Shown here one piece after another: positions 56,270 through 64,000 of a DNA stretch of 64,000 bases (within the stretch, counting starts at the first letter, position 1; each line of letters opens with the position of its first letter). A program made the translations under genes and the position numbers. The notes under the pieces are model-generated. The model was not told the origin of the DNA and ran no database searches. It worked only from the letters and a program-made list of their open reading frames with translations. This DNA comes from Piliocolobus tephrosceles (Eukaryota > Chordata > Mammalia > Primates > Cercopithecidae): NCBI RefSeq assembly GCF_002776525.5, contig NC_045443.1, forward strand, positions 44,408,953-44,472,952, in the 5' to 3' direction.

Positions 56270-56950
56270 AATATCAAATGTCAAGATGGCAGAGAAAAAG
56301 GAATGCTTATACAGTGTTGGTGGGAATGTAAATTAGTTCAGTCCCTGTTTGGAGATTTCTCAAAGAACTAAAGACAGAACTATCATTTGACCCAGCAATC
56401 CTATTACTAGGTATATATCCAAGAGAATATAAATTGTTCTGCCAAAAAGATACATGCACTTGTATGTTCATCACAGTACTATTCACAATAGCGAAGACAT
56501 GGAATGAACCTAGGTGCCCAGCAATGGTGTATTGGATAAAGAAAATGTGGTACATATACATCATAGAATACTCTGCAGCCATAAAAAGAATTATATCATA
56601 TCCTTTGTAGCAACAGGGATGCAGCTGGAGGTCATTACCCTAAGCAAATTTACTCAGGAACTGAAAACTAAAAGCCACATGTTCTCGCTTATAAGTGAGA
56701 GCTAAACATTGAGTAATCATGGACATAACGATGGCAACGATAGACACTGGTGACTATTAGAGTGGGGAGGAAGGGAGAGGGACAAGGGTTGATAAACTAA
56801 CTATTGCATACTATGCTCAGCACCTGGGTGACAGGATCAATCAAACCCCAAACCTCAGCATCAGTCAATATTTCCGGGTACCAAACCTGCACATGTACCC
56901 CCTGAATCTAAAATAAAAGTCAAAATTATAAAAATAAAAGAAAAAAAGAA

Positions 56951-57280
56951 GCATTATCCCCTCCACTTTGGTCCCGGAGCCCTCTGAGAATAAGAAAACT
57001 GGCTTCTTTGTGGAGGAATGGCATGGTTCCTCAGTTCCTTCCCATTTTGGTAGTTAATTGTGACTACTCACTACTATAAAGGATTTTGGGAGGCTGCCAC
57101 CTTATGTAGGCTTACAGAAAAAGTGGCAGATGAGGTCTGACTGGCTGGCCCATGTTCACAAGTAGACTGAGCAGCCCTTGTGCTCTGTGATCATTCTGGC
57201 CAGCAACCTCCATGGCCCCATGTCCGTGTCACTTGCCCATTGTCCTTCTATCCAAATGGCCAAACCCACCTGATGTTGAC
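56951..57280. other. Unique sequence
   Basis: Nothing recognised. Confidence 0.4.
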
Positions 57281-57284
57281 ATGA

Positions 57285-57660
57285 TATACAGTTTGCAAAG
57301 TATTTCCCATAATATTTTGTTTGCACCCCAACCTTGTAAGGTATTATTAATTCTTCCATTTACAGCTGGAAAAAAATGAATAATCTTTGAAATCTGACAT
57401 TGAAGAAACCCTACAAGTTAGCCCAACTCAATCCCTTATTTTCTCAGATGATGACATTGAGACCCTGAAAAGTTAAGTGGCTTGTTCAAAATCACAGTGA
57501 CAGTAATGACAACAAGGGTGTCTTGATCAGATATGGTACTGAGCACTCAGAATACATCATCTCATTTTGTTCTCACAACAATCTTACAAAGTAGGACATG
57601 TTGAAAACAAGAGGAGGAAACTGAGAGGACTGAGTCAAGGCCAGGTTTTCTGATGCAAGT
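57285..57660 (-). mobile_element. Two MIR-family fragments
   Basis: 57285-57365 (TTTGCAAAGTATTTCCCATAA, CCATTTACAGCTGG) and 57430-57660 (GATGACATTGAGACCCTG, TGGTACTGAGCACTCAGAATAC, AGAGGAGGAAACTGAGAGG) both read as reverse-complement MIR. Confidence 0.6.
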
Positions 57661-58107
57661 TCAGCGCAGCTTCACTCCTCACAGCAACACCAGGGTGGCC
57701 CCTCTCCACTACTGATGTCAGGGCCATCGGAGGGGAGGACATGGCTGTCAGCTGGGAAGAGTGGAATGGGTAAGGACTGCGTCATGGCTGAAAGGGATCG
57801 CGGCAAGGGCACAGGCAGCAAGAAAGCTGATGAGTCATCAGAAAGTTTGGCTAAGGATAAGACTGAGATCAGTATCAACAAAACAGCCAAAACGATCACA
57901 GCAGCATCTCTCTCTGACCACCCAGATTACTTTTAGCAACAGCACAGTGTGAGCAAGGCTGAGCTCCAGGGAGAGCCAGGGAATAAGCCAGAAATTTTTA
58001 TCAGGACTTGTTTTTCACACAAACTTCTCAGACTCTAAATCCAGTCCTGTAAACTGGTGAAGCAAAAGTTCAAGACAAAATTTGCTGATTATATGAATTT
58101 TCACCAG
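57661..58107. other. Unique sequence
   Basis: A 73-codon ORF (57715-57936, plus) is Lys/Ser-rich with no recognised family. I see no splice or start support. Confidence 0.4.
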
Positions 58108-58320
58108 CAGTAAATCAGTGGTTCTCAGCTGAGATGACTGTGCCCCCAGGGCACATTTAACAATGTCTAGAGACAATTTTGGTTGGAAGGTTGGGAGAGT
58201 GCTACCGGTAAACAATGGAGAAAAGTCAGGCTAAATATCCTTCAATGCATGGGACAGCCCCTTTCAACAAAGAACTATTCAACCCAAAATGTTCATAGTG
58301 TCGAGGCTGAGAAACTGGTG
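58108..58320 (+). mobile_element. MER20 (hAT-Charlie)
   Basis: CAGTGGTTCTCAGCTGAGATG, GCCCCCAGGGCACATTTAAC, AATGTCTAGAGACAATTTTGG, CATGGGACAGCCCC and GTCGAGGCTGAGAAACTGG follow MER20 across its length. Confidence 0.88.
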
Positions 58321-58984
58321 TAAATGAAGCTGAGCTGCATATAAACATGACTTCAGTTGCACAACAAACACCCCAGCTTTCAGAGAAATAGTCAACTAGG
58401 TCAAAGGGCACTGGAGTGGGGATTGCAAGGCCTGATTTCTAGTTCTAATTTGATGACCAATTTGGAACTTTGGGTGTCCTTTTCTTCCTAGAACTAGAGC
58501 AGCCATGTGATGAGGCCAGAGCCTTCCTGGGGTTGGCTAGTGGCATATAGGAAATAACAGGGCTACTCTACCCTTGCAAAACATTCTTATGCTATGATTA
58601 ACCCAAGCATCTCAGTGTTGATGGACCAGCTTTGTTTTAGTAGGGCCTCAGCACTTTTTTCCTCCAATTAAAAAGGTAATCCATATCATTATAAAAACTT
58701 AAGAAAATACAGAATAACACAAACAGAAGAAAAAGAGTATCTTATAATCCCATCTCTTAGAAAGGAGCTTTATTCTGAGGGTGTCCAGATACTGACCTTC
58801 ATTTTCACTCTTTTGAAGAGGAAGGGAGAAGAGAGAGTCACCGTCCTCCTCCTTTTGTTGTTGTTGTTATTGTTTTCTTTTTCACTTCTTTATACTACAA
58901 GGGAGCTTTACCAACTAGGTAAAAGTGGAATTCAAAGAGTTTTAACTGTAGCTACTTGCGTTTGCACTAATGTTTTAACTTTTT
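58321..58984. other. Unique sequence
   Basis: Nothing recognised apart from a GTT-rich patch near 58853-58876. Confidence 0.4.
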
Positions 58985-59765
58985 AAAAAAGTTAAAGTTG
59001 TCGATTATGATAAAATACAAATAACATAAAACTTACCACCTTAACCATTTTTTACTGTACAGTTCAGTAGTCTTGTGAGTCAATCTCCAGAAGCTTTTCT
59101 TTTTTTTTTTTTTTTTTGAGATGGAGTCTTGCTCTGTTGCCCAGGCTGGAGTGCAGTGGTGCAATCTCAGCTCACTGCAAGCTCCACTTCCTGGGTTCAC
59201 ACCATTCTCCTGCCTCAGCCTCCCGAGTAGCTAGGATTACAGGTGCCTGCCACCACGCCTGGCTAATTTTTTGTATTTTTAGTAGAGATTGGGTTTCACC
59301 TTGTTAGCCAGGATGGTCTTGATCGCCTGACCTCGTGATCCACCAGCCTCAGCCTCCTAAAGTGCTGGGATTACAGGCGTGAGCCACCGCGCCCGGCCGC
59401 CAGAACCTTTTCATCTTCCAAAATGAAAACTCCAAACTCATTAAACAATAACTCCTCAATTTCCTCATCCTCCAGCCCCTGGCAGCCACCATTCTGCTTC
59501 CTGTTTTATGAACTTGACTACTCCAGATTCCTCATATAAGTGAAATTATACAGCATTTGTCTTTTTGTGAATATTTCCCTTAGCGTAATGTCTTCAAGGT
59601 TGATCCATGTTGTAGCACATGTCTGAATTTGCTTGCTTTTTAACACTGAACAGTATTCCATTGTGTGTCCCATTTTGTTGATCCATTTATCCGCTGATGG
59701 GCACGTGGGTTGCTTCTACCTTTGGCTATTAGGAGTAATGCTGCTGTAAACATGGGTGTACGAAT
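58985..59765 (-). mobile_element. Ancient L1M 3' part, interrupted by an AluY
   Basis: ATAACATAAAACTTACCACC, CTCCAGAAGCTTTT (left), then CCTTTTCATCTTCCAAAATG, CAGCCCCTGGCAGCCACC, ATTCCATTGTGTGTCCCATTTTG and ATGGGTGTACGAAT (right) form an antisense L1M. Confidence 0.85.
59100..59399 (-). mobile_element. AluY
   Basis: Antisense full-length AluY within the L1M. CCAGAA-CTTTT is repeated on both sides. Confidence 0.94.
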
Positions 59766-61689
59766 TGCCCTTAGAAACCCTGTGTTGTGTCTTAACTTCT
59801 TGAGTCCTCCTTGGTTTTGTTGTAAAAATGGGGAAAAAAGGAACACCTGCCTTGCAACCCCCCCAGACAGAGTGCTGGACAAACAGTGAAGAGCCAACGT
59901 TTCCACAGGAGTGAGGATTAGATAGGGAGAGCTGGTTCACATTGAAAATGCTGCATGGGACTAATGAGATGTAGGGGGTCAGAGAAAGACTGAGGCCTGC
60001 AGCTGCTCTTCCACGAGTACCCATCCTCATTCACCCATCGAGTCCCGTGACATGGCCCTCCCATCATTGCGGCTTTCCTTCTTGTCTGTGGTTTGGTTGT
60101 CTGGATTCTCTGTAAAACTCTTCTTCCCTTCCATTGCCTGAAAAATGCCTATCACATTTCAAGATCCCCTTGAGTGAGTGTCCTGTAGAGCACCTATATA
60201 AAAACTTAGGCATATTTTGTTTCACACTGTGTGAAGTAAAGCAATTCCTACGTGAGTAACATAAAATCAGATTATCTTGGTGTTTAATAATTCCTCTACT
60301 GTAAGTGACGAAGCTTTGGGAAACAATTCTTTCAGAATGATAGAGCTATAAACTTTTCCTTCGGGAGGCAAAGTCCAATCCTGGTGGGTCCAAAGAGACA
60401 TATCTTCCTTTAAGTCACCCTATATTCTTGCGAAACTCAATTTGCTCTTAGAAAACAAGGGGATGGTCATCCGGAAGACACAAAGGTCACGCCCAGGAGC
60501 TGCCAACTCAAACAGTTGGAGGGGATTAGAAGGCTCCGTGTTTTCAGTTACTTTCAGTTCTAACTCATGACAAAGCAAAAACACTGAGACCGAAGAGGCC
60601 GACAAATCCAGGTCTCAGAAAAACATTCAATAGGGATTATAGAAGTGATGTCTTGGGCAGTCATGAGTTGGTGGATCCCTGCACCCACCCTCCAGAAAGT
60701 ATTCTTTACACAGCAAGCTTTTAGGGTACAGCATGTTCTGCTGCTTGTCACTCCTTCAGATTTTCTTGCCAAGACTTGTGACCACTTCTTTATGAAGGAT
60801 AATCTATACTACAGGCATTGTTTAAAGACCTTGCTGCAGAACACCCTGGCCTATGGGGGTCAAACATCAGTTATCATGGTTCTTTTGCTTCAAGACGGCC
60901 TCACTCTTACCATGCAACAGCTGTTTTCCTACATATACAAATGTGTACATGAAGACAGGAGGAAGCAAAAACACTTAAAATATGAGAAAAATAACAAGTA
61001 AAGTCTGATTGATTATGGGCTAGTATTGCCAGGTAAATCTTGGAGAGAATGGAATTATTAGGTGGATCTATTAAAGGATTTCTTACATATTTATAATTAT
61101 TTATAATATAGACTTTGTAAACATGCTGAAACTATTAGTGAAAGATAAAGAGTTTCCTGTTGTTTAAAATGATGCATTGACCTATTGGGAAAAATTCATC
61201 ACCTGAATGCAGCTTGCAGCATTGCCATTAGGAAGAGTTCATGCTGTGAGAAAAATAAAATTATGGAAGCTCTGAAAATGTGACCTTTTAGAATCCCTCT
61301 TGAATTAAAGGATGTGGAAAGGATTTAGCTATATCACTAATATGGCTGTGGTTGTTTGTTTCCACTCACTACAATTACCTATCTGCATGGTAACATAATC
61401 AAGTATTTGTGATAGTTTATTAAAATACTGCCTCTCAACTGAATATGTCCTTAGATCCTTCTTCTATAGCTTTTACATGGAAGCAGTGAACTGCTTGTGT
61501 TTTCATATAGCACAGAAACATTATTTCCCTTCTGTAATTGCTCCTGTAGAAGGGTAAGACCAGCACTTTTGCAAAAGGGTGGCATTTGCAAATTGTTTTT
61601 GTCTTCAGAGTAAGCCACTGTTTAGATTTAAGAAAAATAAAGTCCCACTAGGGTATGACTGACGGATTTCCTATCATAAGAGAGGAAAA
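59766..61689. other. Unique sequence
   Basis: About 1.9 kb without recognised repeats. ORFs of 104 codons (59716-60030, minus) and 118 codons (60645-61001, plus) have no domain I can identify. Confidence 0.45.
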
Positions 61690-62575
61690 AATTTTTTGTC
61701 TCTAGCCTCTTAATTTCATTGCCTGGGGCCCTGCAAATTAGACCGACAAAAGACAAATTAACAGGAGAAAGGCATATAATCTTTATTTTATGTTAATTTT
61801 TTCTTTTTCTTTTTTCTTTCTTTTTTTTTTTTTTTTTGAGATGGAGCCTCGCTCTGTCCCCCAGGCTGGAGTGCAGTAGCACGATCTCAGCTCACTGCAA
61901 GCTCCGTCTCCCAGGTTCACACCATTCTCCTACCTCAGCCTCCTGAGTAGCTGGGACTATAGGAGCCCCCCACCATGCCCAGCTAATTTTTTTGTATTTT
62001 TAGTAGAGATGACTTTTTACTGTCTTAGCCAGGATGGTCTCAATCTCCTGACCTTGTGATCCACCTGCCTCAGCCTCCCAAAGTGCTGGGATTACAGGTG
62101 TGAGCCACCACGCTCAGCCTATTTAATGTTAATTTTTATGTGATATCTTCCCAGAAAAGAAGCGAAGACCCAAAGAAGCAGATAGCCTGAAAGCTTATAT
62201 ACCATTTTTAACAAAGAATGATAAATTGTGGCAATGTCACAAGACAAGGAAAAGGGTTTTGGGCTTCCAAGGGTGGTAAACTGTGGGAAGGTAAATAGAT
62301 GGGGGACACTAGTGGGAGAAAAGGGCTATCTTAGTAAGTTTGTTTGTGCAGGTTCATTGCAGTGCCAACTTTTTTTCTCCTTCATGGCTATAAAATTTCC
62401 CTGGGAAAGGGCATTTATTGCAGCCCTTATTTCTCAGGAGTTTCTGCTTGCAGTTAGATAAAGGAAGCTCCAAAAAGCTGTCTTTCTACATTTGTTGACT
62501 GTCAAATGTCTTCAGCTCAAAATAATTCTTAAGCTAAGGTAGTATATTTTCGGGTGGCATATTATGATCCTCTTC
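61690..62575 (-). mobile_element. LTR-like element, interrupted by an Alu
   Basis: Phrases such as GACAAATTAACAGGAGAAAGGC and AAATGTCTTCAGCTCAAAATAA recur in an LTR I cannot name. On the minus strand an AATAAAGATTATATG polyadenylation-like signal lies near 61775. Boundaries are approximate. Confidence 0.45.
61816..62120 (-). mobile_element. AluY-like element
   Basis: Antisense full-length Alu. TTTAATGTTAATTTTTATG after it echoes TTTTATGTTAATTTTTTC before it, as its target duplication. Confidence 0.93.
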
Positions 62576-62734
62576 ACTATCTTATGTAGATCTTCAGTTG
62601 ATTAGAATTTGTTTCCATTATATCCATGATGTATAGGAGGTCCCTGTTCAGATGGAGTAAAATGTTTCAATTATGTATATTGCTCTGCTTGGGACATCAG
62701 GCCCTGGAGATTGCTGTAAAATTGGCAATGGATC

Positions 62735-63388
62735 TAATGGCTGAGATTAACAACTGTGTCCAGGCCAGACAGTCTAGTCTGGTTGCCCCAGAGGGACATT
62801 TGCAGATGTGTGGAGACATTTTGAGTTGTCAAAACTGGGCACAGGAGGATGCTGCCACATCTAGTGAGCAGGGGCCAGGGGTATTACTATCTGACAGTGC
62901 ACAGGACAACCTCCACCACAAATAGTTAACCAGACTATAATAGTTTGTTAAGGCTGCCATAACAAAGCACCACAGAATGGGTGGTTTAAGTAACACAAAT
63001 TTATTTTCTCAGAGTTCTGAAGGCTAGCAGTCCAAAAACAAGATTCCTTCTGCAGGCTCTGTTCTAGGGAAGGCTTTGTTCTAGACCTTTCTTCTTGGCT
63101 TGTAGGTGGCTGTTTTCTCGCTGTGTCTCTTCACATCATCTTCCCTCTATGTGTATTTCTCTGTCCAAATTTCCCCTTTTTATGAGGACACCAGTCATAT
63201 TTGAGTAGGGTCCACCCTGGTGATCTCATTTTGACCCAATTACCTCTATAAAGACCTTATCTCCAAATCAGGTCACATGCTGAGGTCCTGAGAGTTAGGA
63301 CTTCAACATATGAATTTTGGAGGAGCACAATTCAAACCATAACACAACCTAAAATGTCAATAGTGCTATGGTGGAGATGCTCTGGTTT
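62735..63388 (+). mobile_element. MER20 split by an MLT1 LTR
   Basis: The left part (GCCCCAGAGGGACATTTGC, GGAGACATTTTGAGTTGTC, GTGCACAGGACAACC) and right part (TAAAATGTCAATAGTGC, ATGGTGGAGATGCTCTGG) form one MER20. The 99-codon ORF 62626-62925 is mostly this transposon. Confidence 0.85.
62936..63344 (-). mobile_element. MLT1-type MaLR LTR
   Basis: Read on the minus strand it goes from TGTTATGGTTTGAATTG through CATATGTTGAAGTCC to CAGCCTTAACAAACTATTATA. Flanks CAGAC (62931-62935) and CAACC (63345-63349) may be its diverged 5-bp duplication. Confidence 0.85.
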
Positions 63389-63757
63389 AAATGGCTGCTT
63401 GTGTTCTATGCCTTCTTGCCTTCTTTCTGTCTTTAATTTACTTTACTCTTTGGACAGTATTTGCCTAGAAAAATGATGGGAGCTTTTATTTGTCTTCAGG
63501 ACTTAATCACTAGGGCTGGCATTTAGGGGTGGATACCTAGAAACATTACAATGATAAGGTAAAAATTTCACTTTCATTCCCCATCTAGCACCAAATAGAT
63601 CATCCCTTTATTTTCCTGTCTATTTTCCTTTGTTTCTGGTTTCTTATACATGCTCCCCTACTTAGACTGGCTTTGTTTTGAACTCGCTTGTGAAATATTA
63701 TGCTCATGGGATGTAACCATCATGTAGAATACTGGTAGAGGAAGTCTTTTTTTTTCT
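63389..63757. other. Unique sequence
   Basis: Nothing recognised. Confidence 0.4.
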
Positions 63758-64000
63758 TTTCTTTTTTTTTTTTTTTTTTTGAGACAGAGTCTTGCTCTGT
63801 CGCCCAGGCTGGAGTGTAATGGCACAATCTGGGCCCACTGCAACTTCTGCCTCCCAGATTCAAGCGATCCTTGTGCCTCAGCCTTCAGAGTAGCAGGGAT
63901 TACAGGTGCATGCCACTGCACCTGTCTAATTTTTGTATTTTTAGTAGAGATGGGGTTTTGCCATGTTGGCCAGGCTGGTCTTGAACTCCCGACCTCAGGT
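63758..64000 (-). mobile_element. Alu, cut by the window end
   Basis: Antisense Alu from poly-T and GAGACAGAGTCTTGCTCTG. It reaches GAACTCCCGACCTCAGGT at the last base. Confidence 0.93.

Larger units (their letters stand above)
52282..56950 (+). mobile_element. Long older L1 (L1PB/L1MA-like), ORF2 to poly(A), with three Alu insertions
   Basis: ORF2 reverse-transcriptase-region sequence (CAAATAGACTTTATTACTGGC, GATGTCCACTCTCACCACTCC, AGAGGCATCACATTATCC), the ORF2 end (AAGAAAATGTGGTACATATAC) and 3' UTR (CTCGCTTATAAGTGAGAGC, CCAAACCTGCACATGTACCCC) to an A-rich end at about 56948. All frames contain stops, so it is inactive. Alus at 52665, 54372 and 54954 interrupt it. Confidence 0.9.

Noticed and set aside
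62626..62925. 99-codon ORF as a candidate gene
   Set aside because: Its second half is a MER20 transposon.

Overview
The window is nuclear DNA from a primate, most likely an Old World monkey. The evidence is the density of Alu elements (about 40), many L1 fragments, MaLR and ERV LTRs, and several young AluY copies (7688, 11711, 25370, 39208, 50325, 54372). These carry a variant I associate with cercopithecid AluYR: a CTAGCC start to the right arm, GGCGAGGTGGCG, and ATCCGGCCACTG in place of the human ATCGCGCCACTG. I found no functional protein-coding exon, RNA gene, CpG island or CRISPR-like array. Nearly every long open reading frame is a translated Alu, L1 or microsatellite.

Layout. 1-1140: young L1PA 3' end with a 100-N gap, then an Alu with a foreign 127-bp insert. 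1178-2720: an older L1 3' end split by a full-length processed pseudogene of RIDA. 3160-8000: a MaLR LTR, unique DNA and three head-to-tail Alus. 8761-18340: L1-derived DNA in minus orientation, including a nearly full-length ancient L1 of about 9 kb that absorbed Alus, a fossil Alu monomer, another L1 and a THE1 LTR. 18370-20620: MIRs, a very short Alu and a decayed PPIA (cyclophilin A) pseudogene. 20920-24850: L1 copies, one with a 5' inversion, and TTTC microsatellites on Alu tails. 25000-32500: Alus, MIRs, hAT and Tigger DNA transposons and an MLT1 LTR. 32860-38990: an ancient GA-rich repeat interrupted by an L1 with a probable 3' transduction, an LTR nested in that transduced segment, and hAT elements. 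39520-41920: the longest block without a recognised repeat. 41925-48420: ancient L1, a rearranged Tigger element, MIR, L2 and two ERV-type LTRs. 48990-52280: Alus and unique DNA. 52282-56950: an older plus-strand L1 with three Alus and a purine microsatellite holding a 10-N gap. 56950-64000: mostly unique DNA with MIR, MER20, L1M, MLT1, an LTR-like block and Alus, ending inside an Alu.

There is no operon or pathway here. The content is a layered record of retrotransposition and repair. The two recognisable gene relics (RIDA and PPIA) are intronless retrocopies with disabling lesions. The strongest unusual signals are a near-identical second copy of part of the RIDA pseudogene placed inside an Alu 1.1 kb away, and an inverted duplication inside a Tigger element that forms a long hairpin. 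Family names come from memory of consensus sequences without a RepeatMasker run, so subfamily calls are provisional.
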